Shown here in pieces: positions 36,301 through 48,900 of a stretch of DNA of 64,000 nucleotides. Below the pieces are notes generated by a model. That model had not been told where the DNA came from, ran no database searches, and worked only from the letters and a program-made list of their open reading frames with translations. The stretch lies in contig CM035236.1 of assembly GCA_020226215.1 (NCBI GenBank), forward strand, positions 8,809,001-8,873,000. Reading direction: 5' to 3'. The position numbers and the translations under genes were made by a program. The DNA comes from Sindora glabra (taxonomy: Eukaryota; Streptophyta; Magnoliopsida; Fabales; Fabaceae). How positions within the stretch are numbered: position 1 is the first letter of the stretch; every line of letters begins with the position of its first letter.

Positions 36301-38064
36301 TAGCAGCTAACAAAGAATTGGCATGTACATTCCCATAACAGGATGTCATCTATATGAACATCATTGTCACATACAAAAGGCAAAATCCCAATATGTAGGC
36401 AAGCAGCAGTGTCCTTCAGACCAATTCAACTAATTAATTACTCAACAACTGCAGCGATAAAGCATTCAATACCAAGTATCAAGTAACACTTATAAGGAGG
36501 TATCCCTTTTATTTTCGTTCTCATTTTTCCTTAAATGTAGCAGCCTACTCTTGAAAAACTCATACTATTGCCTTATTGGTCAAATTGATCTTCCACTTTT
36601 CTCCAATCCATTTTCCATCCACAGCTTTATATCTATATCAACTATAGAACTACTATATTTGACAGCCTTCTCTCTTGAGAAGGAAAAAAAGGGACCAACA
36701 ATTAATGTTGACTTTGTATTATGAGTTTCAAAACCATGTGAATGAGAGCTCATTATTTAGAGTAGATGAACTAGAATCTCCGAGCATGGTAAAGCGTAAA
36801 AGACAAAACCCAAAATAAGAAAACTAAATAAAGCTAAAAAGGATTTGTTTCTTTTCCATAAACTTTATACCATAAAGTGCTGCACAACCATGCCACGGTA
36901 CTTTTCATGTTCCTCCTGGTTACCTTCCAACTGGTCAGCAAGAGCTCTGCAGAAGAAGAATGCACAAGTCAAAACTAAAAACTTAAAAATTCTTAATCAT
37001 ACAGTTCGAGAACAAGGACAAGGAATAACAGTTTGAAAGAGGTTGCTTTGCACAACAAAGAAATTAGCTAGTTGTGACAGTCCATAAACAATTCCAGAAG
37101 TAGACTAGTACCAGGTAATACAAATTATGAATAGTGAACGCAAATGATTGAAGAACAAAATCTGACCTGAAGAAACAATTACCATCTGCTGTCACTTCAA
37201 CAATCCGTAGGCCTAAAGCATCCAACTGAAAGCGGAATTGGGAAATATCAGCCTGTTTTTCCTGCTTCTTGATCTGTCAACAAATATCGCCTGATCACCA
37301 ATGGCCAGTGTATCTAAATAACAGCAATTTCTAATTGCATTTGGAATAGGTTCCAAAAAAGTTTTGTCTGGTAGGTTACAGTTTTACATTATTCTTTTAT
37401 TTCTTTTTTAATTTTTAAAACATTTAAATTTAAATGTACCATAGAGTTATTCTAGCAGAAGTCTTGCCCTTCTAAAGTTGCAGATTTACCTCCGACAGAT
37501 AAAAGGTCAAAGCAGCAAAATGAGTTGCATTACTGAAACTTAACTTCCACGAGTAAGAAACTATGTCATCTCAATCTTTTGCTGCAGTCTAGTAGCTTAA
37601 GCCAGTCAGATACCCTTAAGGATAAAAAGACTTGAATATGATCGATACTATCTCATTGACCGAAACACTATCATTTGTATGGCATTACTTTTCAAGGCAG
37701 GTTCGTCTTAAAATATAATCCTTATGAACTTGCAAACCACGAGCGCAGTATATTAGCAAGCAAATCAGAGATGATCTTTGGAGCATTCACTTGAATTGCA
37801 TCGGGTATAGTTTTTTTTCTCTTAAGGTAAACTTTCACAACAACAGCAGGAACAATTCTAGTAAAAGCATCAATATCAGACGCAATGACACGGGAACAAA
37901 GAACAGATGAAGACTGTTCAGATTGTGCACAAAAAATACACTTGAGGATTGACTGCGAAGAGTCAATCGAATCGAATACAATAAAAGCTAAAATTCAGAA
38001 GCACGATGCAGCAACCTACTTGTGGCTGTTTTTTCGATGGTTTTCGTTGCTTTGCCTTAACCAT
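33326..38064 (-). CDS. OTU-domain deubiquitinase with UBA-like region and SEC-C motif
   Basis: Exons in order of translation: 38064-38020, 37273-37167, 36946-36871, 36209-36060, 35962-35901, 34948-34864, 34739-34590, 34459-34336, 34050-33935, 33778-33681 and 33461-33326, giving 382 aa. The protein starts with a basic tail (MVKAKQRKPSKKQPQ). The OTU cysteine protease domain is at about 37-160: VTADGNCFFRALADQLEG holds D45 and catalytic C48, and YHDGEHYNSVR holds catalytic H154. A UBA-like region (207-245, SVKLVMAG ... VNGDVDAAIEFLIAEQ) should help bind ubiquitin. CPCGSKKKYKACCG (313-326) is a SEC-C metal-binding motif, and the protein ends GGPPDMGALCI. The order OTU-UBA-SEC-C matches the plant OTUD3-like family (Arabidopsis At5g67170, from memory), expected to remove ubiquitin from substrates. 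All key residues are present. The start ATG is the only one in frame before the OTU domain. Confidence 0.93.
34224..34254. repeat. Poly(C)-poly(A) tract in an intron of the OTU gene
   Basis: Nineteen C are followed directly by twelve A, between exons 8 and 9. Just downstream, GTGCACGCGCACGCGCGG is an alternating purine-pyrimidine stretch. Length variation is likely. Confidence 0.75.
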
Positions 38065-38345
38065 GTCCGAATCAAGGAACAAAGATTTGCTAGGAGGACA
38101 GTCCGAGACTCGAGTGCTCGCTTCTTTCGTTACGGATCGCAAGTACCCGCCTACTCCATTCAGTTGCTGTTGAAGTCATTTAAGCAAACAAGTAATGGTA
38201 GAAGTCCATGGGCTTTTTGGTCCAAGCTCATGGGCTTGAGGAGCAATTTGAAATGAGCTCCGTGAAAAGGTTGGGCCCTTATCATCAAAGCCCGTCATAC
38301 ATAGGCCCTTCTATAAAAATGTGTGCGTTCTCTCTCTCTCTCTCG
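38065..38345 (-). promoter_or_regulatory. OTU gene promoter and leader with repeated GGGCC/GGGCT motifs
   Basis: Upstream of the start codon are several site II-type motifs (TGGGCY): TGGGCT at 38,209 and 38,231, TGGGCC at 38,272, and related GCCC/GGCCC near 38,290 and 38,303. A TATA-like TTTTTATAG (minus strand) lies near 38,315 and a (CT)n run at about 38,330-38,345. Site II motifs bind TCP factors in many plant housekeeping genes, which fits constitutive expression. This is inference from motif content. Confidence 0.5.
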
Positions 38346-41300
38346 CGGTCTTACTAAAAAGAAGTCTTGCTGATTGTTACGGAAAAAAATAGGTTAATTA
38401 GAGTGGGTATGATTTGACCAAAAAATTGAGAATATACGAGAATGAATTAAATATTTTAACTACAAGATAGATTGTTTGTCTAAATTTAGTAAGTTCTAAG
38501 AAAGAAATTCTATACTAGATATAGAATGAGTTCCTATTTTGGTTACGTCATTGATAATGAAAATAGTTTTTTAAAGTTGGGAATGTTTTAAAGTGGACAA
38601 TACTGTTTTCATGTCACATAACAATAGTAAGGAAAAGAAAAAAAAGGAAAAATATTACATTTTATACGGGAAAGTAAATGTAAAAGGAGAATGGATTATA
38701 CAGAAATAATTACACTTTAGTAAAAATATTAAGATATACAAGAGTGGAATTAAGTTTAGTTAAGTCAAATTGTTGAACATGACCTATTTAAAATGGAATT
38801 AAGTTTGAACCGAATTTGAGTTTAGGTCAAATTTAAATTAGCATATTTTTAAATTAATTAAATAATAATAAATACATATTATTTCTACAAAATATAATAT
38901 TTAATATGATCATAAATATTATTAGATAATATAAATTTTAAATTATAAAATAAAATAAATTTTAATTATATATTATATTATATATAAATATATAATAAAA
39001 AATATAATTGAATTACTCACAAGGTGAACAAATTAAATAAATATCTAATTAAATGGAGTTGAGAGAGCAATCAAGTTGCTAGCTCAAATATCATCCTTAA
39101 GAATATGTACTATTGATAGCACAAAACTCATACTGTTAATTTTGAAATTATGCAAATTTAATTATTACAAATGATTATTTGAAACTAGCATTATAGGTAG
39201 ACATCTATTTTTTTAAGCTCGTTGTTTATACAAAATTTTCACCATTCCCCATTTTTCTCTGCTAACCCTAATTGCATAAGTTTGCAACCATGAATGCAAC
39301 CTAATCTTAGATAACCAATTGCATGATATTTATGGTGAAAATGTCAACACAAGTTTACTTCCTTCACAATTGTATGATACAGACATGTATGGCGAAAAGA
39401 TATTTCATGACATTTTTCTTCAATGATTTATAAGATGAGATTGGATTTTGTGACCTTTTGGGATCTTCCATTGATCCTTTATTTTTTCCTCAACACTTTG
39501 ATTTTGCTAAGAAAAAACTTAAACCTCGCAATAAAAAGAAGAGAAGAAACCTAAATTTAAGTTTCAATAGAATGGAGAAATTTCTTTTCTTTTAAGAAAC
39601 CCTAATTTATTGAAATTAAAAATAAAGCAAACATACATAAATAAAGAAGATTAATAACGGGAAATTCAAATGAGCAATTACATATAACAACAATGAAGCC
39701 ACGATCAGCTTTGATAGCAATTGGGTTGTACTCTGGTTTACTCCAAATGTGGATGATAATCTATGTGGTGTGTAGAATCAAAGTGATTGAGATGGACAAA
39801 TCTAAATGATCAGAGGAAAGTGAGAAAACTTGCTAAAATAAAAATAAAGCAAAAGAGTTATCTAAATTTGTGGAATGAATTCAAAAATTATCAAAAAGTA
39901 TAATCCTTTGATGATTTTCTCTCTCTCTCTTTTATTTAAGTTAATAGATGGATTGAATCTTTCATTTTTTTTCAAATATGCCTTCAACGTGCACTATCAA
40001 ATTCCAAATCAATTGTTTTCTTTCTCGGATCAAGCCTCCTTCCCTACTAATCATTTCTCTTTTTATCCACTCCAAAGCTATCTATTTCCTTATTTCAATC
40101 TCTTGCTCAACCATTTCTATTTCTTTACTTTAGATTTTTTCTTTTAAATCTGGAATAGGTTCACACAAATCTATAAGGGTAGGAATGAAGAATTTATTAG
40201 TGATTATTACCCTCATATGAACTTTTTCTCCTAAATCACTATGAAGTAAGGAGAAAATAGTTTAAGAGAAGTTGGCGATTTGAAATCTATCAATATTGAT
40301 TTATTATTCTACTAGGAAGGTTTCAAAAAATACCCTAAAATTATTAAATTCTTAGTCACTCATTCAACAATAAGAGTCTTAAATGTAAATTTAATACATG
40401 GATTAAATTAAGAATTCATAAATAAAGCACCAAACTCTGATTCGAGCTCCCCTTAATTCTTTACTTGAGTTTTCATTTGTTGTAGCATTGCGACAACAAC
40501 TTTGCTTCCAAGAACTTATTTAGCTTTTGATAAAAATTAATGAAGATCAATGACTAGAAAGATAAAAAGACAAGGAAATGTAATTAGTGGGGCACATTTT
40601 GAATTTTTTCTTACTTCCATAACAAAAGTAAAAAGAAAAAAAATAGTTAGAAAGTAAGAAATGATATGTGGATGGTTATTATTACGTACTACTAGTAGTA
40701 ATTTTGCCCGTTTGCTATTGAAGTCCAGATCAATGATCTGAAATACTATTAATGTTCTATATGCTTTTATAATTATACACTTTCTTAATTCTCTTAATAC
40801 AAGGAATTATAATAAATTATTTTGTTATTTAAAGTGTATCTAATATATTTAAATTTAAAATATTATATTAAAAATAATTTTTAGTTGCATTAATTCAATT
40901 TAAATAATGTGTGTACAAATTAAGCCACTGATAACTTAATGGTAAAAAATTTAAATAATATTTGGAAGATGTTAAATTTAAATATTTTAACCTCAAGATA
41001 TAAAAAAAATTGTGCAAAGAGGATATATCATTAAATAAATAAGAAATATAATATAAATAGTATTTTTTTACCAACAATATACAAAAAATTAAATGAATTT
41101 GCAAGTAAGATGCTCTCTCACCTAGAAAGACATCAAACATTTTACGTTTACAGTTGCGTGCCCTTTATCCTTTCATGTGATGTGCGCCTTTTAACTTTGG
41201 GAGACCCTTGCAAAGAAATGAAATGAGAATGGAACCAATAAATCTCTCATTTATAATTAACACCACAACCTTTTGCAATGCAAATAAAATCTTTAATTTT

Positions 41301-42620
41301 TTGGGGTAAACAAATCTTTTATTTTTTTGTTTAATATAACTTAAATTATTACTCACACTTACTTATTTGTCGCTATACTCAAATTCTGACATGATTTAAT
41401 TTTATGTTTAATTTATGAGTCCTAAACTTTAGGACAACTTAGGAACTTCAATCAATTTTATTCATTACTAAAATAATTATTATAATCATATTCGTCTGAA
41501 ATTTTGAAATTATTTTTTTTCCTGTTTGGTCTTAGAAAGTTTGTGTTTTAATCACTTTGCATTTCTTTAATTAGAGAATTTATATTTATAATTATAACAT
41601 AATTATAGATAAAATTGATTAAAGAAATGAGATTTCTCAGATTGAGTAACCCATCTTACTTGACACTTGGAGGTTATTCTATCAATAGTGGGATTTCTTT
41701 AATCACCTCCCCCCAATCCAAGTTAATGTCACGATATTAAGCATCGGCTAATTAATCTCTGTACCTTCATTATATGTACAGCCAAACAGCTCACATGTTT
41801 CAAAGATAATATGGGTGGGATGATTTTTTTCTTTCCAATTCAAAGTAAGAACTTTTATTAAACCTGAATATGGGCAAAGGAAAAAAAATATAGCATAATG
41901 GAATAAAAAACACATTTTTGCAACAAATATCTGATAGATTCCAATAATATGCATCGAATGATAAAAATTATATCTTTACCAGAAAAAAAAAAGAACGATA
42001 AAATTATAATTTTAACTAACATTATGGATCTCTGCATATAATTAATAGTGAAGGTGTCAATTAAGAAGCAAGTCTTGGACTATGTGATTTTAGAACTTTC
42101 ACTTGCTAGACCAAGTTACACTAAATAAAAAGTAATAGAATATATTTAAATATATTCTCTTGTTCCTTTCTTATACGTTTGTGGAATGTAAAGGCAGAGA
42201 ATAAATAACTAATAAATTTAAAGAAGTGAAAAAAAAATGCTAAATAGTATATTGTACACATTGAATTATTCGACAGTTTTTTTGTATAACTCTAGTAAAA
42301 AATTTAAATAGCTTGAAGAAACAGCATATAAAAGTATAGAAAAAACGAGTTTTTGATTCTGTTCGTTTATTATTTTTGAAAAAAATTCTAACTTTTAAAT
42401 TTTAAAATAAAATTTTTTATTTTTAAACTGTTTTTAAAATTTATTTTAAAAAAGTTATAATTTCACTTGTGTAATTTAAAAATAAAAAATAAAAATAAAT
42501 TTGTAATATTTTCTTAATTCATTTTTTATTTTGAACTATAATTTTATAATTAGATAAAAAATTTATTTTGTTAAATTTAAAAATAATTTTTAAAAATAAT
42601 AAAAACATAACTTGCGGGAT
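38346..42620. other. AT-rich intergenic DNA
   Basis: No gene or defined transposon is seen. Frames such as 39,875-40,147 on + are T-rich, low in charged residues and look incidental. Short inverted T/A stretches at about 42,355-42,600 may be part of a small repeat. Confidence 0.45.
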
Positions 42621-43991
42621 GGTTGAAGGAGGAGACAAAGATGCGTAGCTGTGCTCCTCTGGTCCGTCGATGAAACAACATCAGCGCCAATCAACACATG
42701 CGCATGAACGACTGCGCAAGCTAGTATCAGCACCGTCCTCTACCCGCGTGACACAGGGACCAACTTGACACTCTGTCTTCTCTTTCTCTCTCTGCGCTTC
42801 CTCCGATCCCATCACTCCTAGATGCTTTACAGTCACTTTCTCTTCACTTTACTTTCCCATCTATTTACGGTTTTTCTTTTTCTCGCTTACCAAACGGACT
42901 GACTGCTCACTAAAAGTAGAAAAAGCTTTGGTGGTTGTGAATGGGGAACTTGTCCCCACATTCGTCGTTCTTAAAGTCATTTTCCTGCAAGTGTCTGAAT
43001 TGGTAAGAGACCAATCATCCTTCATTGTTATATTGATCATTGATGTCTTAGCCTTAGCTGTGCTTCTTATCTGCGTTTTGGGTTCTGATCTTTTACATTG
43101 AAAACAGATTTGACTGGCTTCCATTGAACTTGTCGTCTTTTTATCCTTGGATGATCAATGCATATGTAGTACCCCAAACATTTGTCAGAGGTGAGAAACC
43201 CAGAACTCCTTTTAGTATTATAATGCTTCGAGTGTAATATCTGGGCAAGAAATTTATTGGGTTCTTACATTCTAGCGGCATGGTACACAGTCCTGTTTGT
43301 AATTAATTCTGCTAATGTAGCTTTGCTTCTTGCTGCTGCCTTCTCTTGTCTTCCCTCCCTTCCCCCCTCTCTCTCTCTTTCTAATTTTGGACCATTTTAT
43401 TGTTTTGAAAGAAAAAAAAAATTTTTCACTAGGACTTCTGAGTTTTATGCTAGTGATATTTCTGCTCAATAGTCGTGTCAAGTTGGAATATATAAAAGGT
43501 GGTATTTGCTATCAAAGTTTCTGTAAAGAAAAATACAGTTAGCTTAGCCGGAAGAATATTTATTTGACCTTGCCCGCAGAGAGATACGTTTCTACGTAGA
43601 TTAACTTCATGTTAAGTGTATGTCAAGGGTTATCTGCTGCTTTTACTACGTTGATGTTAATGTCGGATTCTACCCTCTATTGGTTGTCATATACTACTGT
43701 GATAAGATGGCAATTTTCGGGCTAAACATCACACTAATGTCAAGAACAAGATTTCTGATTTTTTTTTCTAATATTAGGCCCTCTATAGTAATGTCTTCAT
43801 ATGTTAAATTTATTTCTTTTTAATTGAGGCGTATTTGTATGAACCATCCCATCGTGGATAACTACATGTAGTGATACAGTATACAGCTATTGATGAACTA
43901 TCCCATTTATTGAGACTTATTAGGCACTTTGATAATTTGGGTAGTGGGAAAAACTCCTTGGAGGCTTCTCATTTGAAGCCTTCTCAGAAGT
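42621..43991 (+). promoter_or_regulatory. Promoter, leader and probable 5'-UTR intron of the FPP gene
   Basis: A GC-richer promoter-like block (42,620-42,790) is followed by a CT-rich stretch (TCTTCTCTTTCTCTCTCTG, about 42,777) typical of a plant leader. A good splice donor CAGAG|GTGAGA occurs at 43,190/43,191 and an acceptor GATACAG ends at about 43,879, suggesting a non-coding first exon and a ~690-bp intron before the coding ATG at 43,992. An in-frame stop (43,974-43,976) just upstream of the ATG supports that start. The transcription start is not fixed. Confidence 0.5.
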
Positions 43992-46900
43992 ATGTATCAC
44001 AAGACTTGGATTTGGAGGAGAAGGTCATCAGAGAAAGCAAATATTGCAGCTGATAAAGCAAATTTCGGTGCAAAAGAAAATGAGGAGGTGATTTTGTTAC
44101 TTACATTGGCCGTTTTATGCTGATTACAGTATATGGTTTGCCTTTCTCACGAATGTTGTGGAACCTAACAATTTTATATCATGATTAACTTTTAAGTTAC
44201 TGCTGTCCATTTGTTCCCTAGGGTTGCTTTTGGAATGTATCTTTAATAATAACTAGTTTATAGTTCATTTGTTGAGGTGATCTTTTCCCCAGTTTGTAAG
44301 GTTACTATGCTTCAGCTTTGTTTGTTTTGACGGAAAACATCTTCCATAGAAATATAGTTATAAATTATCAAGATGGTGAAAAATGATTGATATGTTTAAT
44401 GTTAAATATAATGAGTTTAGTGAAAGATAATTTCTTCTTTTTCAAAGAGGAAGTTGTTTTCTTCCCGTTATATTTCTAGGTATCATTTTTTTAATCATAA
44501 AGTATAAAGACATACAGTACTCATTCATTTTTATATAAAAAAAAGGACAAGATTTTTCTATAAAAATTATCTTTTGAAAAACAAAGGGACACAGCTTCTT
44601 CATTTTTTCCCCCTCTCTTGAACCATTTTAAGTGATATTACTTTCTTATGATTTTTGCACAAAGTAACTTTCTCTTCCTTATTCACTAGGGATCCAGAAT
44701 TCTTCCTGATGATATAAATATCTGGTAAATTCTCCTGTTTACTTTCCAATTTTAGGTACGGGAACTTGTAGCCTATAAGGAAGAATTGGAAAAGGACTTG
44801 AAAAAATTAAATGACAAGCTTACTTTGGCAGTTTCTGATGGTAATGCCAAGGATGAACTGGTGGAGAAACATACTAAAGTTGCACAGGAAGCAGTGGCAG
44901 GTACTGTGTGTGCATGCTTGTTTGTTCATTTATCTCCCCAGTTCCCTTTGTATACTGAGACATGCAAAAATAACTGCTATTTTTGAATCAATTATTTTTA
45001 CTATATTTTTTACCAGTCGTTGATAAAGCCCCCCCTTTCCTTTTTTTTATCTTTCTTTCTTTGTGTGTGTGTGTGTTGAAGTTTCGAAGAAAGCAGAAGC
45101 TGAAGCATTGTCTGTAAAACAAGAACTCGAAGAAGCTTTGCAGCAGTGTTTCAGTTATGAAGAAAGAGTGGCCCACTTGGATGGAGCTCTCAAAGAATGT
45201 ATGCAGCAGTTACGTTTTGTTCGAGAAGAACAGGAGAAAAGGATTCATGATGCTGTAATGAAGGCTTCAAATGATTTTGAAAGGGAGCGCTTGGCTTTGG
45301 AGGAGCAGCTATCAGAGATCAGTAAAAGGTTAACAAAGGCTGGGATTGAAAATGCTCATCTTAGTAAAGCTATTCTTGCTAAAGAGAATGGGATTGGAGA
45401 TCTGAAGAGACAAATGACTCAAGCTGAGACAGAATATAATGCACTAATGACTAGATTAGACGCCACTGAGAAATATAATGCTTCTCTAAAGTATGAGGTT
45501 CGTGTGCTGGAAAAGCAGCTCGAGATCCGAAATGAAGAGAGAGAATTTAACCGCCGAACAACTGATGTATCTCACAAGCAGCATTTAGAGAATGTTAAAA
45601 AAATTGCAAAGTTAGAATCAGAATGTCAGAGGTTGCGTCTCCTGGTCCGGAAAAGATTACCAGGTCCTGCTGCATTGGCAAAAATGAAAAATGAAGTTGA
45701 AACATCAGAACGGGACTCAATTGAAATGAGGAGGAAGAAGTTGAACTCAGCTGGTTCAATGATTGAATCTTCAGTTGAAAGATCTCCCGAGACTCTCTTG
45801 AAAAGAATTGGTAATTTGACGAAGCAGCTATTAGCTATGAAAGAAGAGAACAAGACTTTAAATGAATCCCTTAAGATGAAGACAACTGAACTTAAATTCT
45901 CAAGAACAATGCTTGCTCGTGCAGCTTCTAAACTATCACATGTGGAATCACAACTTGAAAAGTCATCCAAAAGTCTTGCATCACATGAGTTCTCTTTGGC
46001 GTCAATTTCTGACATTGGCAGTGATGATAATAAGGTTAGTTGTTCTGAATCCTGGGCTTCAGCATTGATTTCAGAATTGGAGCACTTCAGGAGCAGAAAA
46101 CAAAAGGAATCATCATCATGCCAAAGTGCTGGAGCTTCAGACATAAATCTTATGGACGACTTTGTTGAAATGGAAAAATTAGCAGTGGTGTCTGCTAAAA
46201 AAGGCCCAGAAATTTCTTATGCTTTCAAATCAACTAATGGAATTACTGGTAAATTGGAGGCTCAGCTAAGTGACATCCCCACTGATGTAGCGGGAAAGGA
46301 GATCATTCCAATTTCAGAGAAGATCAAACCTTCAAATGGTTCTTTGGTGGCGGATCAATCCAATGAAGTGATTGATGCTAGCATCTCATTAACTAAGAAA
46401 AACAAGCGATTTCATCCAGGAGTGAGTAAATCAATAGGCAAGATAATTGAGCTTATTGAAGGTATTAGCATTCCCTTGGCTGATTATGATATATCTGATC
46501 CCTTGAGCAGTAGAGATGGAAGTGTTGTTTCATACAAGAATCTAGGAATGCCAACAGGCTATATTGTTCGTGTTTTCCAGTGGAAAATATCCGAACTCAA
46601 TAATGTTCTGCAGCAATTTCTCCATGTTTGTTATGATTTACTGAATGGCAATGCTGATCATGAAATGTTTGTCAGAGAACTAACAAAAGCTTTGGATTGG
46701 ATTATGAATCACTGCTTCTCACTTCAGGATGTATCTATTATGAGGGATGCCATTAAGAAACACTATGATTGGGATGAGACACAAAGTGACAGTGAAGCAG
46801 ATGTTGGCATGAATATTCATTTTGCAGAGGCAGATAACTTGCATCCAGCCGGAGAACTGCCATCACATTTGCCTCCAGTAACAGCTTCAAATGGCAAACA

Positions 46901-48190
46901 TCTTGAGACTGAAGAGCTGAATCATAATGTTGAGATGGAGGAAATTAGAAATATTAAAGATAAGTTGAGCAGTGTTGAATCTGAAAAGGAAGTATTAGAA
47001 GGGAGGTTTCAATCAGCTTCTGATAGGATGAAGCAACTCCGGGAATCAGAGAATACGATTGCTAACTTGAGATTTGGGTTACAAACTTCAAAAGATTCCA
47101 ATAGAATGTGTCAGGATCGGTTACAAAATCATAGGTTGATAGATTCAGATCTTGATGTTCAACTTACAGAGGCCAAATCAAAAGAGGCTCAGCAAAAGAT
47201 TTTGGAATTAGAAGAGGAACTGGAGACAAAAAGCCACTGCTGTGAAGAATTAGAGGCCAAATGTCGTCAACTACAGCTGTTGCCTGAAAGGTACACGTTA
47301 ACCTCTTTTCAGGTTGTTCCTACAGAATAGGGTCTTGCTGAATATTGGCTATTGATTGATTCATTCATTGAAATTTGACGCTAACTGTTTCTTGTTTTAT
47401 TCAGCAATGCAAAGGAGTGCTCAGATTCTGATATTCACCAGAAAGAAAAGCCACTGCGAAGTGTAATTCCTCTTCACTCCATTTACTCGGACATATTTGA
47501 TTACAATGTCCTGTATTATGGGCTCCATACTTACGTTCTTATTGACTGTGCTGTAAAACTTCATCTTTCCTGATAATTGCTTTTTTTTGAGAATTACGTT
47601 TAATCAAGTCGAGATGAGCTAATAATTAGAGAATATGATCTCGGTATTCAGTTGACAAATGTTGACCAATCTTGCAGAAATTGGAGATTAAAGCTGCTTC
47701 TGGAAAATTGGCCGAATGTCAAGAAACTATCGTTAATCTTGGGAAGCAGTTGAAGGCATTGGCCGCACCAAAAGATGCATCCCTTTTTGACAAGGCCATT
47801 GTCAATACCAACCCAATTGATAATAGAATTGCCAACACAGCCACCAACGCGTTGAATGTTGACAATGTGAATGTCCATCCAAACCCTATGCCTTCAAAGG
47901 ATATGAAAGTAAAACTCCAGCCTTATCTGCTGGATCAGATGCCGGCTGAAGATGATGCTAAAGCTAAGGATCTTAAATCCTGCAAAGCAGATGATGACAA
48001 CTTCAGTTCCACCAATATGCAGCTCCTGGAAAAGATTCAAGTTTTGGATGGAATTAAAGGCCAGGGTGACAGTGCTGAATTCAATACTTTGGCCATTTTG
48101 CCTGCTAAGAAACGTGGAAATTTGTGGAAAAAGCTATGGAGAAAGAAGAGAAGTGCCAACAAGAAAACACCCTATCCGTTAGCTACATGA
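43992..48190 (+). CDS. FPP7-like: Filament-like plant protein (FPP, DUF869), coiled-coil
   Basis: Exons: 43992-44087, 44756-44900, 45082-47290, 47405-47462 and 47678-48190, giving 1006 aa. The short first exon encodes MYHKTWIWRRRSSEKA, the conserved N-terminus of FPPs (usually MDxKxWLWRRKSSEK). Exons 2 and 3 hold long coiled coils and the most conserved block, around LDGALKECMQQLRFVREEQ and EIRNEEREFNRR, then KIAKLESECQRLRLLVRKRL and GPAALAKMKNEVE. The middle is less ordered and a second coiled coil precedes the C-terminus, which is basic (RGNLWKKLWRKKR). The long exon 3 (2.2 kb) is typical of the family. FPPs are plant-specific, and from memory an Arabidopsis or tomato member binds the nuclear-envelope protein MAF1. 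Some FPPs associate with the cytoskeleton and secondary-wall patterning. The precise role of this copy is unknown. The similarity is closest to FPP7 by memory. Confidence 0.92.
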
Positions 48191-48469
48191 AAGACTCCCA
48201 TTTATAAACAGCAGTGTTGTTCAATGCCTACTAGAAGAAGAAAATAGTAACGTCTTTTTCTGATTTTGTTCATGGGAGAAGAAAGAGTTGCTTGGTGTGT
48301 GTTCTGCTTCTGTATATATTTGACTGAAAATTCATGTAGCCAAAGGAATGCGGCTACCTGTCACTGTGGTTATCACACGACAACCAATATTTTACCAGCT
48401 AGAAATCACTTGGATCGGGATGCGTTCTGAACATGCGCTCAATCTTGCCTGTTCTGTATAATTTTTACC

Positions 48470-48475
48470 AATAAA
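48470..48475 (+). terminator. Likely polyadenylation signal of the FPP gene
   Basis: AATAAA lies 280 bp after the FPP stop codon, in CCAATAAAATTTG, a usual distance for a plant 3' UTR. It lies about 430 bp before the end of the convergent neighbour, so the two 3' UTRs probably face each other. Confidence 0.5.
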
Positions 48476-48900
48476 ATTTGTACTGGTTATCACTCATTCA
48501 TGGAAGACATCTCTCTTGGGTCTGGCGATGGATGCAAATTATTACGCACCAATGTAGAAAAAACAAGATAAACGCACCTTAACTAAACAAACACAAGGTA
48601 GAGAAACGCTCATCCTTTGCCCGCATTTCAGCATTTCGTGCACCATGATTTTTAAGTGATGACTAATAATTAAGCCAGCATACAGCAGATTATTCATCAC
48701 ATTGTAATTTGTTACAGCATAAAGGTGTATTCTTTTGGAAGGCCTCGGCCTCACTAATTTTCTCAACCAACTTACTATGTCTGAAGTTCAAATTAAATTT
48801 ATTGCGATTTAAGATCTCGTTGGAAATTGTCCAAGCCTGTAGAATGAACTGTGTAGTTTACTCAAAATCTGACAAAAATGTTGAGGATATTCTAAAGAGG

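Noticed and set aside
39875..40147. 90-codon plus-strand frame
   Set aside because: Dominated by F, L, S and Y from T-rich DNA; no domain, no splice context.
45626..46144. 172-codon minus-strand frame inside the FPP gene
   Set aside because: Antisense shadow of the long FPP coding exon.
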